NCBI GenBank assembly: GCA_902479135.1
Contig: CABSNU010000010.1
Location: 1 to 64,000 of the forward strand
Origin: an uncultured Collinsella sp.
Lineage (GTDB): Bacteria > Actinomycetota > Coriobacteriia > Coriobacteriales > Coriobacteriaceae
Length of the DNA: 64,000 nucleotides
Reading direction: 5' to 3'
How positions within the stretch are numbered: the stretch's first letter is position 1; every line of letters begins with the position of its first letter. A program made the translations under genes and the position numbers. Under the pieces are notes generated by a model, which saw nothing but the letters and a program-made list of their open reading frames with translations, was not told where the DNA came from and did not search any database. Shown one piece after another: positions 45,914 to 55,068 of the stretch.

Positions 45914-46753
45914 TCAGCCCTTGACGGCACCTGCCACCACGCCGTCGATGATGTACTTCTGGCAGAGGATGTACATGATGACGATGGGGATAACGACCAT
46001 CATGATGCAGGCCATCATGGGGCCGAGCTCGACGTGGCCGTAGCCGCCGCGGAAGTACTGGATCAAGATAGGAATGGTCTTGTACTTGGTGGAGTCGAGC
46101 GTAAGGTAGGGCAGCAGATAGTCGTTCCAGACCCACATGGTCTCGAGGATGCCGACCGAAAGATAGGTGGGCTTCATGATGGGAAGGACGATCTTAAAGA
46201 ACACCTGGACCGGGTTGCAGCCGTCGATCATGGCCGCCTCCTCGATCTCGAGCGGGATGTTCTTTACAAAGCCGGCGAACATAAAGACCGCCAGGCCCGC
46301 GCCAAAGCCGAGGTAGATAAAGCAGATGTTGAACGGCGTGTTGAAGCCGATGCGGTCCGCCAAATTGGACAGCGTGAACATGAGCATCTGGAAGGGCACG
46401 ACCATCGAGAAGACGAACAGGTAATAGAAGAAGTTCGAGATCTTGCTGTTGACGCGCACTACGTACCAAGCACACATGGAGCAGCACACCAGAATCAGCA
46501 CGACCGACGTGACCGTGATGATGAGCGAGTACATAAATGCCGAGGCAAAGCCCTGCTCGTTAAGAGCGTGCAAGTAGTTTGCGAGGCCGTTGAACGTCTC
46601 GGGCGTGAGCAGATCGAATGCCGTGGTGGTGCTGATTGCGGTCGCTTTCTTAAAGGAATTGAGCGCAATCATGAACACGGGGTAGATCCACGCGAGCGAC
46701 AGAATCGTAAAGAAAATCGAGAGCGCGCGGTTGATAACCTTATCGCGTTTCAT
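45914..46753 (-). CDS. malG: Sugar ABC permease, MalG-like
   Basis: 279 residues with six predicted membrane helices and the EAA coupling loop (EIEEAAMIDGCNPVQVFFKI) that docks on MalK. Belongs to the carbohydrate-uptake-1 class. Its ATG overlaps the MalF stop by one base. A terminal Val/Gly segment (DGVVAGAVKG) is family-typical. Substrate inferred as maltodextrin from context. Confidence 0.92.
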   Translation of the reverse strand: MKRDKVINRALSIFFTILSLAWIYPVFMIALNSFKKATAISTTTAFDLLTPETFNGLANYLHALNEQGFASAFMYSLIITVTSVVLILVCCSMCAWYVVRVNSKISNFFYYLFVFSMVVPFQMLMFTLSNLADRIGFNTPFNICFIYLGFGAGLAVFMFAGFVKNIPLEIEEAAMIDGCNPVQVFFKIVLPIMKPTYLSVGILETMWVWNDYLLPYLTLDSTKYKTIPILIQYFRGGYGHVELGPMMACIMMVVIPIVIMYILCQKYIIDGVVAGAVKG

Positions 46754-47607
46754 TACTGCTGCACCTCCTTGGACCTCGTGGCCTTAAGCTGAATCATGGA
46801 GATGGCTACGACCAGGATGCAGAAGATAACCGCCTTGGCCTGACCGATGCCCTGCCATGCGATACCGGCACGCGAATAGAACGTGTTGTAGATGTTCAGG
46901 GCGAGCATCTCGGTGGAGTGCGCGGGAGCGCCGCCGGTAAGGGCGAGGTTCTGGTCGAACAGCTTAAAGCCGTTGGTGATGGACAGGAACAGGCAGATGG
47001 TGATGGTCGGCATCAGGTTAGGGATCTTAACCTTCCAAAACGTCTGCCATGCCGTGGCACCGTCGACCTTGGCGGCCTCGATGTAGTCGGACGGAATGGA
47101 CTGCAGACCGGCGATGTAGATGATCATCATGTAGCCGACCTGCTGCCACAGGGTCAGGATGATAAGGCCCCAGAAGCCGGCAGCAGAGTTAAGGGCGATG
47201 AGCTGGGCGCCCACGTTGGAGAGCAGGCAGTTGATCAGAATCTGCCAAATGTAGCCCAGCACGATGCCGCCGATCAGGTTAGGCATAAAGAAGATCGTAC
47301 GGAAGATGTTGGTGCCCTTGAGCGCTTTGCGGGTGAGCGCCTGCGCGATGGCGAGGGCAATCACGTTGATGAGCACCGTCGACAGGAAGGCAAACGCCAC
47401 GGTAAAGAAGAACGACGTGGCAAACTGCGGATCGGACAGTGCGCGCACGTAGTTCTCGATACCGACAAAGTGCGTGTTGTTGATGGTAATAAACTGGCAG
47501 AACGAGAGATAGAAACCCTGGATAAAGGGGATCACGAACCCGATCATAAACGCCAGACACGTGGGCAGCATAAAGAGCGGCCACCAGCGCTTGAGTGCTT
47601 TGCCCAT
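46753..47607 (-). CDS. malF: Sugar ABC permease, MalF-like
   Basis: 284 residues with six membrane helices; short form without the large periplasmic loop of E. coli MalF. EAA loop YIEAAKVDGATAWQTFWKV. AAAGGACC precedes the ATG. It starts 87 bases after the binding protein gene, with a hairpin between. Confidence 0.92.
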   Translation of the reverse strand: MGKALKRWWPLFMLPTCLAFMIGFVIPFIQGFYLSFCQFITINNTHFVGIENYVRALSDPQFATSFFFTVAFAFLSTVLINVIALAIAQALTRKALKGTNIFRTIFFMPNLIGGIVLGYIWQILINCLLSNVGAQLIALNSAAGFWGLIILTLWQQVGYMMIIYIAGLQSIPSDYIEAAKVDGATAWQTFWKVKIPNLMPTITICLFLSITNGFKLFDQNLALTGGAPAHSTEMLALNIYNTFYSRAGIAWQGIGQAKAVIFCILVVAISMIQLKATRSKEVQQ

Positions 47608-47627
47608 AGAAGGGTCCTTTCAATATG

Positions 47628-47663
47628 CAGGGGGCGGGCAAACCAACGTCTGCCCGCCCCCTG
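47628..47663 (-). promoter_or_regulatory. Intercistronic hairpin between malE and malF
   Basis: CAGGGGGCGGGCA pairs perfectly with TGCCCGCCCCCTG (13 bp). Such stems protect the upstream mRNA and allow more binding protein than permease. Confidence 0.75.
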
Positions 47664-47694
47664 TCGCTAATCAGATAGCTTGGGCAGCAACTGC

Positions 47695-49011
47695 TTACTC
47701 GGAAGCAGCCTTCTCGGTCTTCCAGCCATCGACGAAGGCGTTCTTGACGCCGTCCCACTTGCTGTTGTCGGCAGCATAGGCAATCAGAGCCTGCTTGAGG
47801 TTCTTCTTCCACTCCTCAGAGGGGATGTAGACGAAGTCCCAAGCGACGGTCTTCTTGCCGTCCTTGGCCATGGCAACGGCCTGCTGCGAGAAGACGTTGG
47901 TGGTCTCCTTAGCGCTCTTGAACGGGGCAGTCAGACCCATCTTGTCAGCGATGATGCTGGTGGCGGTGTCAGAAGTGACGCACCAATACATGAAGTCCTC
48001 GGTGGCCTTCTGGGCATCCTCGGAAGCCTGGGAGCTGACGCACCAGTAGTTCTCGCCGCCGGAGCACAGGCCCTGGTTCTCCTCGCCGTCGACACCGATG
48101 TAGATGGGCATCATGCCAATCTGATCGTCGGTCATGCCGGCCTTGGTGAGGTCAGCGTAGGCCCAAGAACCGTTCTGATAGAAGACGGCCTTGCCGGTTG
48201 CGAACTCGTTGGTGGCGTCGTCGCCGGTCTTGGAGGCAAGCTGCGAAGGATCGCAGGTGGAGTCGGTGATGTACAGGTCGAAAATCTGCTTGAAGTTGTC
48301 GAGATACTCGCCCTTGATCTCGTCGTCCTCCTGGTTGTGCTCCTTCTCGAACTCGTAGTAGAGCGGGAGGTTGGCGAGGTGGGTGGTGTAGCGCCAGCTG
48401 GAGGAGTCATCCATGCCGGCGGAAGTAAAGGCACCCTCAACACCAAGCTCGTCCTTGCGGGCCTGGATGTCGTCGGCACAAGCCTTCAGCTTGTCGAAGG
48501 AGTTGATGTCCTCGGCCTTGTAGCCAGCCTTCTCGAGCAGCTGCTTGTTGTAGATGATGCCGTAGCTCTCCTGGACCCAGTCGATACCCAGATCCTTGCC
48601 ATCGGACTGCAGAGCCAGGGAGTCGTCAATGAGCTCACCGCGGAGCTTGGTATCGGACAGGTCGGCGCAGTAATCCTTCCAGTTCTTAAGGCCGGTGGGG
48701 CCGTTGACCTGGAACAGGGTCGGAGCGGAGCTCTTGGACATCTCGGACTTGAGCTTCTCCTCGTAGGTGTTGGAGGCAGCGGTCACGATCTTGACCTCGA
48801 CGCCCTTCTCCTTCTTATAGGCCTTGGCGATCTCCTTCCACTCCTTGTCGACCTCGGGCTTGAATTGGAGGAAGTAGACCTCGGCAGCGTCACCAGAAGC
48901 AGAGGAGCCGGAGCCGGCAGAACCACCGCAGCCCACGAGACCCAGACCAAGAACCGCAGCCGCGGAACCAGCAAAGCCCAGGAACTGCCTTCTGCTCATT
49001 TCGTTCTTCAT
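47695..49011 (-). CDS. malE: Sugar ABC transporter substrate-binding lipoprotein, MalE-like
   Basis: 438 residues from ATG 49011 (AAAGGGTGG upstream). The signal peptide has twin-Arg SRRQFLGFAG and lipobox LVGC near residue 26, so it is a Tat-exported, membrane-anchored lipoprotein. The SBP_bac_1 fold follows (FEKEHNQ, ATNEFATGKAVFYQNGSW, SGGENYWCVSS). It captures maltodextrin or a related sugar for MalFGK. It is first in the operon malE-F-G-K; a TTGTTTGAACAA palindrome lies in its promoter. Confidence 0.92.
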   Translation of the reverse strand: MKNEMSRRQFLGFAGSAAAVLGLGLVGCGGSAGSGSSASGDAAEVYFLQFKPEVDKEWKEIAKAYKKEKGVEVKIVTAASNTYEEKLKSEMSKSSAPTLFQVNGPTGLKNWKDYCADLSDTKLRGELIDDSLALQSDGKDLGIDWVQESYGIIYNKQLLEKAGYKAEDINSFDKLKACADDIQARKDELGVEGAFTSAGMDDSSSWRYTTHLANLPLYYEFEKEHNQEDDEIKGEYLDNFKQIFDLYITDSTCDPSQLASKTGDDATNEFATGKAVFYQNGSWAYADLTKAGMTDDQIGMMPIYIGVDGEENQGLCSGGENYWCVSSQASEDAQKATEDFMYWCVTSDTATSIIADKMGLTAPFKSAKETTNVFSQQAVAMAKDGKKTVAWDFVYIPSEEWKKNLKQALIAYAADNSKWDGVKNAFVDGWKTEKAASE

Positions 49012-49119
49012 TACAATCCACCCTTTCACACCGTGGCGGCACCCTTTGCCGCCGCCTTCGGAGATTGGCTCGGGGACTTTGCCCCTTTTGCTGATTTGTA
49101 CAATACGCTATTTGGGTAG

Positions 49120-49131
49120 TTGTTTGAACAA
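49120..49131. promoter_or_regulatory. Operator-like palindrome in the malE promoter
   Basis: TTGTTTGAACAA, one base off the TTGTTTAAAC sites at malQ and the PTS-HAD gene. On the minus strand TTCAAA and TATTGT 17 bases apart give a plausible promoter with the site over its -35. The wider gap also has ACTTGACAAGT (49183-49193) and an inverted CAAGTAT/ATACTTG pair. Confidence 0.5.
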
Positions 49132-49224
49132 GTATTACTAGAGCGGTAGAAAAACATCGGTGAACGGTAATTTCAACTTGATACTTGACAAGTTTTGTAT
49201 AAACAATTATTTGTTATCGAATGC

Positions 49225-49279
49225 AGAGAAAACGCCCGGTCAAGCCGATGCATCGTCGGTTTGACCGGGCGTTTTCTCT
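49225..49279 (-). terminator. Long stem terminator after the GntR gene
   Basis: AGAGAAAACGCCCGGTCAA (49225-49243) pairs perfectly with 49261-49279. The T-rich flanks of the stem let it work in both directions; it lies 38 bases after the GntR stop. Confidence 0.8.
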
Positions 49280-49317
49280 TTGAGGGAATGGGTCTCGTCA
49301 GGCTGCGAGCTAGCCGG

Positions 49318-50037
49318 CTATCGCTTGGAATTGACGCGGTAATGGAAGATCTCGGGGTGTGTGCGAGTGTGCGTCACCTCAAACAAGATGCCATCCGAGG
49401 TGTACGACTGACTCTCCATGACGGCAACGCAGTTGTATTTGCCGAGGTCAAGATAGCTGCAGTCCTCATCGTTGGCGAGCTCGACGCTCACTGTACGGCG
49501 ACTCGCCATCACCTTGACGCCGCGTTTGTGCTCCAGATAGTCGTAAATTGACTTTGCGGCGATCTCGGGCGTCAGACCCTTGGCGATCGACTCCAAAAAG
49601 TAACCATGGTCTACTTGGCGCGCATTGCCGTTAAGGCTTCGGACACGCACCACGCGAATCAACTCCTCGCCCACCTTAAAGCCCAGGCGACGAGAGAGCT
49701 GCTCGGTGCAAATCAAATGCTCAAAAGACTTAACGTCCGTCGATGCAACGGCATTGTTGCGCTTTGCAAACTCGCCAAACGACTCAACCTCTTCGAGTGC
49801 GCCCAACATGTCGGTTTCGCCCTTAAGCCAAATAACGCGCACGCCCTTGCCGTGTATGGGCTGCACAAACATCCCGTCGGCCAGCATACCCAAGGCGCGA
49901 CGGACGGTATTGCGAGTGCATCCGAACTCCGCGGTCAGCTCGGCTTCGGTTGGCAGCATCTCCTGAAACGCATAGGTCCCATTAATGATGCGCGAGCGTA
50001 TTTCTCGGTAGATTCCTTCGTATATCGCTTTTGGCAT
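49318..50037 (-). CDS. GntR-family (UTRA) transcriptional regulator, TreR-like
   Basis: 239 residues from the ATG at 50037 (MPKAIYEGIYREIRSRI). Winged helix at about 5-70 (PTEAELTAEFGCTRNTVRRA, HGKGVRVI) and UTRA ligand domain from about 90 on (LIRVVRVRSLNGNARQVDHG). It is divergent from the PTS-HAD gene, 229 bases apart, and probably controls it, as TreR does for trehalose PTS genes. Confidence 0.87.
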   Translation of the reverse strand: MPKAIYEGIYREIRSRIINGTYAFQEMLPTEAELTAEFGCTRNTVRRALGMLADGMFVQPIHGKGVRVIWLKGETDMLGALEEVESFGEFAKRNNAVASTDVKSFEHLICTEQLSRRLGFKVGEELIRVVRVRSLNGNARQVDHGYFLESIAKGLTPEIAAKSIYDYLEHKRGVKVMASRRTVSVELANDEDCSYLDLGKYNCVAVMESQSYTSDGILFEVTHTRTHPEIFHYRVNSKR

Positions 50038-50091
50038 TGTTTCACCTCTACATTGTTCATTTCCGGCTAGGCACGATAGCATTTCTTAAAG

Positions 50092-50101
50092 TTGTTTAAA
50101 C
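50092..50101. promoter_or_regulatory. TTGTTTAAAC site 1 in the GntR/PTS-HAD intergenic region
   Basis: Ten-base site containing the palindrome GTTTAAAC, 55 bases upstream of the GntR start. An identical copy lies at 50214. Confidence 0.5.
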
Positions 50102-50200
50102 TGAATATCGGTAAAGCGACAGGATTTAACCGTTGACGGTTTCTGTCATGCCCAAATCGGTTTCGCTCAAAACTGCCGGTACGACAATCGTCCGGTCCTC

Positions 50201-50223
50201 TACAATGAATCCATTGTTTAAAC
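50201..50223 (+). promoter_or_regulatory. Likely -10 box and TTGTTTAAAC site 2 of the PTS-HAD gene
   Basis: TACAAT (50201-50206) followed by TTGTTTAAAC (50214-50223), so a bound repressor would sit over the transcription start. Confidence 0.5.
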
Positions 50224-50266
50224 GTTTCCCCACGCGCAACGCGCCTCGATATTCGGAAGGCAGAAC

Positions 50267-52717
50267 ATGCTGCAAAAAATCCAACGCTTTGGCGGGGCAA
50301 TGTTCGCGCCCGCCATGCTGTTTTCTATATCAGGCCTCATGGTCGGCGTCTCCGCTCTCGCAACGACTGCGGACATCGTCGGCGATCTCGCCGTATACGG
50401 AACCCCTTGGTACGCTTTTTGGACCATCATCCAACGCGGCTCGTGGACGGTCTTTAAACGCCTCCCGCTCCTTTTTGCCGTAGCGCTGCCCATCGGCCTT
50501 GCCCAAAAACAACCGGCTCGTTGCTGCCTCGAGGCTCTCGTCGCCTATTTTGCCTATTGCTTCTTTTTGAGCGAAATCATTAAGCTGAGCGGAGACAATC
50601 TTGGACTTAAGTACCCGTCGTCTTTGACCTCCGCTAGCGGCATCACCATCATCGACGGCATCAAGACGCTCGACACCGGCATTATCGGCCCGCTGGCGGT
50701 GTCGGCAACCGTCGTCGCCATCCATGACCGCTTCTACGATGCCAAGGTTCCCGATTGGCTCGGTACCTTCTCGGGCTCCTCGCTGGTCTACCTCATCAGC
50801 TTTTTTGCCGTGTTCGCCCTTGCCGCCATCTCGGCCGCCATCGTGCCCTTCGTATACGCTGTGACCGAAACGCTGCGCCATGCACTTACGAGCGTCGGCC
50901 CCTTTGGCGTGGGCATCTTTGTGCTTTTGGAGCGAGCGCTCGAGCCCATGGGGCTGCACCACCTGCTCTACATGCCGATCTACTACGACAACCTGGTCAT
51001 TAACGACGGCATCTACGCCACGTGGAGCAGCCTGCTCCCCATCCTCTCCCATAGCACGCGCCCCCTTAATGAACTTGCGCCGTGGGCCGGTTTTACCGCC
51101 ACCGGCTGGGTCAAGCTCTTTGGCCTTCCCGCCATCGCAGCCGCGTTCTACTCCACCGCAAAACCAGAGCGCCGCGCCGGCCTCAGGGTCATCCTTGTTC
51201 CCGCCATCATCGCCTCGGTGGTTTGCGGCGTTACCGAGCCACTCGAGTTTCTCTTTATGTTCACCCACCCCGGGCTCTTTTTTCTCTACGCCGTCTTATC
51301 GTCTTGCCTTGCCACAACCATGAATCTCTTTGGCATCGTCGGCATCTTCTCGGGCGGCCTCATGGAGATGGCAGCCTTCAACTTTATTCCGCTCATGCGC
51401 ACGCATGCCGGTGCCTATCTTTTGGCACTCGGTATCGGCCTTGCCTTTAGCCTCATCTTTTTTGTTAGTTTTCGAGCACTCATCTTGATCTATGACCTTA
51501 AGACACCGGGCCGCGAGGATCATGTCGCCAATCGCGCGGCAATCGATCATTTAACGGGAAGCGGCTTTGCCAAAGAGCAATCTCCCAATGACGAGGTCAA
51601 TAGTCGATCCGATCAAGATCACGTCCTCGCTGAGCGGGCAATTCAGCTTTTAGGTGGCGTTGGCAATATTGTGGGCGCAACCAACTGCGCCACGCGCCTG
51701 CGCGTCGAGGTCGCAGACCCTTCCATCGTTGCAGATAACGCGGCGTTTGTCGCGGCGGGCGCCAAGGGTCTCATCATTACGGGCAAGACCGCCCAGGTGA
51801 TCATCGGCATCTCCGTTCCCCGCGTTAAAGAGCATTTTGACCAGATCATGGGCCTCGAGCCGGGATTTGTGCCCACCGCCTCGGCCTCCCCTGTCGCCAG
51901 CCCAACCCACAAGCACGGCGATATCTGCTTCTTCGACATTGACGGCACGCTCGCCTGGCAAGACCCTCGAGTGGCACAAGAGCTTCCCGAGAGCGAGCGA
52001 GACCTGTCCCCCTATCCCAACGAGGCGGTCTCGCAGGCCGTCCGCGATTTCGTTGCAAATGGCAACATGGCCTTTATCTGCACAGGGCGCACCCTCAGCT
52101 GCATCCACCCCAAACTTCTTGAGCTGCCCTGGGCCGGCATCGTCTGCCTCGCGGGTGGCTATGTCGAACTTGAGGGACACGTGATTCGCGATTTAGCGAT
52201 GACGCCCGGCATGCTGCAGCGCCTTGCCCCCTATCTTGAGCAGTCGGGCGAGGTCATCCGCTTTGAGGGCCTCAACGGCGTCGTGCGCATGAGTGCCGAT
52301 GCCCCTGATGCCCCCGGATACGCGCGCACCCTGGGCGACGCAGTCACGCAGCTGCAACATTACAGCGCCTACAAGATCTTGATGTCTACATCGCTCGCCA
52401 ACCACATCGCTCAAGATAAGGCACTTGAGCCGCTGCTGTGCTTTAACGAGCTCGAACTCGAGGTAACCGAAATCTCGCCCCGCGAATGCACGAAGCGCGG
52501 GGGCATCCAGTCTGTACTCGACGCCCTCGATCCCCACCACGGAACCGTATACGGCATTGGCGACGCCAGCAATGACATCTCGCTGATGAACGCCGTCGAT
52601 GTCGGTATCGCCATGGGCAACGCACCAGACTATCTCAAGGATAAGGCCGATTACGTGACCGACACCGTCGATCACGACGGTGTCGTTGCGGCGCTCGAGC
52701 ATTTTAGGCTGATTTAG
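50267..52717 (+). CDS. PTS IIC-IIB permease fused to a HAD (Cof-type) sugar phosphatase
   Basis: 816 residues in one frame. 1 to about 415: glucose/maltose-family IIC (MFAPAMLFSISGLMVGVSAL, GVTEPLEFLFMFTHP). About 452-529: IIB domain with its phosphorylated Cys in ATNCATRLRVEV (near 474). 552-816: HAD Cof/SPP-like hydrolase with DIDGT (nucleophile Asp557), ICTGRT, and YGIGDASNDISLM. No IIA domain, so a general Crr-type IIA is needed. The fusion could import a sugar as phosphate and dephosphorylate it at once. GGAAGG precedes the ATG. MalX-like substrates (maltose, glucose) fit the neighbourhood. Confidence 0.88.
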   Translation: MLQKIQRFGGAMFAPAMLFSISGLMVGVSALATTADIVGDLAVYGTPWYAFWTIIQRGSWTVFKRLPLLFAVALPIGLAQKQPARCCLEALVAYFAYCFFLSEIIKLSGDNLGLKYPSSLTSASGITIIDGIKTLDTGIIGPLAVSATVVAIHDRFYDAKVPDWLGTFSGSSLVYLISFFAVFALAAISAAIVPFVYAVTETLRHALTSVGPFGVGIFVLLERALEPMGLHHLLYMPIYYDNLVINDGIYATWSSLLPILSHSTRPLNELAPWAGFTATGWVKLFGLPAIAAAFYSTAKPERRAGLRVILVPAIIASVVCGVTEPLEFLFMFTHPGLFFLYAVLSSCLATTMNLFGIVGIFSGGLMEMAAFNFIPLMRTHAGAYLLALGIGLAFSLIFFVSFRALILIYDLKTPGREDHVANRAAIDHLTGSGFAKEQSPNDEVNSRSDQDHVLAERAIQLLGGVGNIVGATNCATRLRVEVADPSIVADNAAFVAAGAKGLIITGKTAQVIIGISVPRVKEHFDQIMGLEPGFVPTASASPVASPTHKHGDICFFDIDGTLAWQDPRVAQELPESERDLSPYPNEAVSQAVRDFVANGNMAFICTGRTLSCIHPKLLELPWAGIVCLAGGYVELEGHVIRDLAMTPGMLQRLAPYLEQSGEVIRFEGLNGVVRMSADAPDAPGYARTLGDAVTQLQHYSAYKILMSTSLANHIAQDKALEPLLCFNELELEVTEISPRECTKRGGIQSVLDALDPHHGTVYGIGDASNDISLMNAVDVGIAMGNAPDYLKDKADYVTDTVDHDGVVAALEHFRLI

Positions 52718-52830
52718 GCACACTCCATCAAACGCACGCCCGTTGTCCTAAATCGCCAAAACTGCCGCGCCAAACGCCCTGATGTGGCAATATGTTGTCT
52801 GCATATTGCATCAATGCAACCTCAGAAAGA

Positions 52831-53856
52831 ATGCGAGAACCCGTGTCCAGTCCGTTTACCAGCTTTTTAGCCCAACACTTTGACCAGATTAACGACTATC
52901 TGGCCACGTTCTTTGACGGACAGGCGACCTCTGCCGATATCGAGCGCTACCTGTACGCGCCGCTCTCGGCTTTTACGGCCAACGCCGGCAAGCGCCACCG
53001 CCCGCTTATCTGCATGCTCGCCGCAACCGCAGTGGGCGGCAGCTTTGAGAGCGCCCGCAGCGCCGCGGCAGCTATCGAGCATTTCCAGTCGGGCGCGCTG
53101 ATCCACGACGACATCGCCGACAACGGACAGCTTCGTCGAGGCAAGCCCTGTATGCACCTTACCGAGGGCACGGGCCTTGCCATCAATTGTGGCGACCTGG
53201 CGCTCACCATGGTCACCAAGACGGTTCTCGACGACCCTACGCTGGAGTCCGACGTGAAGCTGCGCGTGCTCCACGAGCTTACCGAGATGATCGTCCGCAC
53301 CATTGAGGGTCAAGCACTCGACCTGGGTTGGGTCCGTGACGGGCGCTTTGATATCTCGGTTGATGACTACCTGGACATGGCGACGCACAAGACCGCGTTT
53401 TACAGCGGAGCCACGCCGCTTGCCGCCGGAGCCATTATCGGCGGCGGCAGCGATGAGCAAATCGAAGCGCTGCGCGCCTTTGGCCTACACACAGGCCTTG
53501 CCTTTCAGATTCAGGACGACCTGCTCAACCTTGTCGGCACTAAGGAAGCCGCCAACAAGGACTTCCGCACCGACATCACCGAGGGCAAGCGCACGCTTGT
53601 CGCCGTACACGCCCTCTCTGATAAGCGCCACCACGACGAGGTCGAGGCGATTCTTTCCTCGGGCACCGATGATCCCGCGCAGCTCGCACGCGCCGTGGAG
53701 ATCTTCCAGGAGACCGGCTCTATCGATTACGCCCACACTTACGCGCTCGACCTGACCGCTAAGGCCAAAGCGGCCATCGAGAACGTTGAGCTTGATCCGC
53801 ACGCACGCGAGCTGTTCCTCTCCATGGCAGATTTCTTTGTGGAGCGCCTTAACTAA
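52831..53856 (+). CDS. Polyprenyl (farnesyl/geranylgeranyl-type) diphosphate synthase
   Basis: 341 residues from ATG 52831; a TTG at 52792 and a GTG at 52843 are alternatives. The all-alpha isoprenoid fold shows GKRHRPLICM, the first Asp-rich motif in IHDDIADN, and the second in FQIQDDLLN, where DDLLN replaces the usual DDxxD. RRGKPCMH and the KTAFYS segment complete the active site. It extends allylic diphosphates, supplying quinone or undecaprenyl precursors. GCAATATG/CATATTGC (52787-52809) is a small upstream palindrome. Product length cannot be predicted safely. Confidence 0.88.
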   Translation: MREPVSSPFTSFLAQHFDQINDYLATFFDGQATSADIERYLYAPLSAFTANAGKRHRPLICMLAATAVGGSFESARSAAAAIEHFQSGALIHDDIADNGQLRRGKPCMHLTEGTGLAINCGDLALTMVTKTVLDDPTLESDVKLRVLHELTEMIVRTIEGQALDLGWVRDGRFDISVDDYLDMATHKTAFYSGATPLAAGAIIGGGSDEQIEALRAFGLHTGLAFQIQDDLLNLVGTKEAANKDFRTDITEGKRTLVAVHALSDKRHHDEVEAILSSGTDDPAQLARAVEIFQETGSIDYAHTYALDLTAKAKAAIENVELDPHARELFLSMADFFVERLN

Positions 53857-53994
53857 CGGGTGTTATAAAACCTGTCAGCAGCGTATTTAGGCACAACTTG
53901 CTACACTGTTGAGTGCATGTTTATGCATCCCTTTGCGTTGTCTATCCGACAGACGCTCAAATAGTACGAATGGTACGCCGAAAGGGGTTCGTTC

Positions 53995-54900
53995 ATGGAA
54001 CCTATTACAACGGGCATGCAAGGAGCAGCCGTCGAGGACGTGCAGTCTCGTCTCCTGCAGCTCGGCTACACGATTGATGCCGCCGAAGTCACCGACAAGT
54101 ACTTTGGAGCCACCACTGAGCAGGCCGTCAGCACCTTCAGGCTCGACAGCGGCCTTGCTGCCGGTCATGCCGTCGATATCCCCTGTTGGAGCGCCCTTGT
54201 AGACGCTTCGTATAAGCTGGGCGACCGCACCCTCTATCTGCGCATGCCCAATTTCCATGGCGCCGATGTGCAGGCCCTGCAGCGCGCTCTCAACGTTTTG
54301 GGCTTTGCCTGTGGCGAAGACGACGGCTACTTTGGTCCGCATACCGAGGCCGCCCTGCAGCAGTTCCAGGAAAATGTCGGCCTGTTTGCCGACGGCATGG
54401 CCTTCCAGGACACCTACGCCTACATCAACCGCCTGCACCATGTGTGGGAGGGCAAGCCCTCGGTCACCGAAGCCGAGTCCCGCATCGGTTTTGCTCGCGC
54501 CGCCAACGTGCTCGAGCGCTTCCAGATTGCCGTTATCGGCGAGGACCCCATCGCGCGCAGTGTTGCGTCGCGCATGTGGAATATCGCCACGGCAACGACC
54601 GACAACAGCGGCATGATGCTCTGCGACTCCGAGGTCCCAACCGACGTTGACCTGGTGCTCGAAATCGCAAGCGACGAGCTGCCCGCCGACGCCGCACCGC
54701 GCGCCACGATTGCCCTCGCCGAGTGCCACAACCTGGCCCAGCGCATCCGCACTGCCAATGTCGCCGCGCAGCAGAAGCCGGCTCGCATTCGCATTGAGCT
54801 CACGGGCATGACGCGCTACAACGGCACTTTCACGGCCAGCGACGCGCAGACACTCGCCGTACGCCTGCTCGATGGTGTTTGCGATGCCCTCGCAGATTAG
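53995..54900 (+). CDS. Peptidoglycan-binding domain protein with a C-terminal domain of unknown role
   Basis: 301 residues. Two PG_binding_1 repeats: about 5-60 (GAAVEDVQSRLLQLGYTID) and about 85-140 (GADVQALQRALNVLGFACG, DDGYFGPHTEAALQQFQ). Residues 160-301 are an alpha/beta domain (QIAVIGEDPIARSV, VDLVLEIAS) that vaguely recalls amidase relatives such as CwlM but shows no zinc ligands. No signal peptide is visible, so it may be cytoplasmic and, like CwlM, regulate cell-wall synthesis. AAAGGGG precedes the ATG. It stands just upstream of tRNA-Gln. Confidence 0.75.
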   Translation: MEPITTGMQGAAVEDVQSRLLQLGYTIDAAEVTDKYFGATTEQAVSTFRLDSGLAAGHAVDIPCWSALVDASYKLGDRTLYLRMPNFHGADVQALQRALNVLGFACGEDDGYFGPHTEAALQQFQENVGLFADGMAFQDTYAYINRLHHVWEGKPSVTEAESRIGFARAANVLERFQIAVIGEDPIARSVASRMWNIATATTDNSGMMLCDSEVPTDVDLVLEIASDELPADAAPRATIALAECHNLAQRIRTANVAAQQKPARIRIELTGMTRYNGTFTASDAQTLAVRLLDGVCDALAD

Positions 54901-54938
54901 GTAAACTAAACGAGTTGCTTTTGGGCAACACCACACAT

Positions 54939-55010
54939 TGGGACGTAGTTCAACGGTAGAACTCCGGTTTTTGGTGCCGGCTGTTGGGGGTTCGAATCCC
55001 TCCGTCCCAG
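54939..55010 (+). tRNA. tRNA-Gln (anticodon UUG)
   Basis: Acceptor TGGGACG (54939-54945) pairs with CGTCCCA (55003-55009), discriminator G. Anticodon stem CCGG/CCGG with TTG in the loop, and T-arm GGGGGTTCGAATCCCTC. CCA is not encoded, unlike the tRNA-Leu at 5872. Confidence 0.92.
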
Positions 55011-55023
55011 CCCTTAAGAACAC

Positions 55024-55060
55024 AGCGCTCCAGGCCCTTATGAACCTGGAGCGCTTTCTT
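55024..55060 (+). terminator. Terminator after tRNA-Gln
   Basis: AGCGCTCCAGG (55024-55034) pairs with CCTGGAGCGCT (55045-55055), followed by TTTCTTGT. Confidence 0.85.
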
Positions 55061-55068
55061 GTGGGCAA

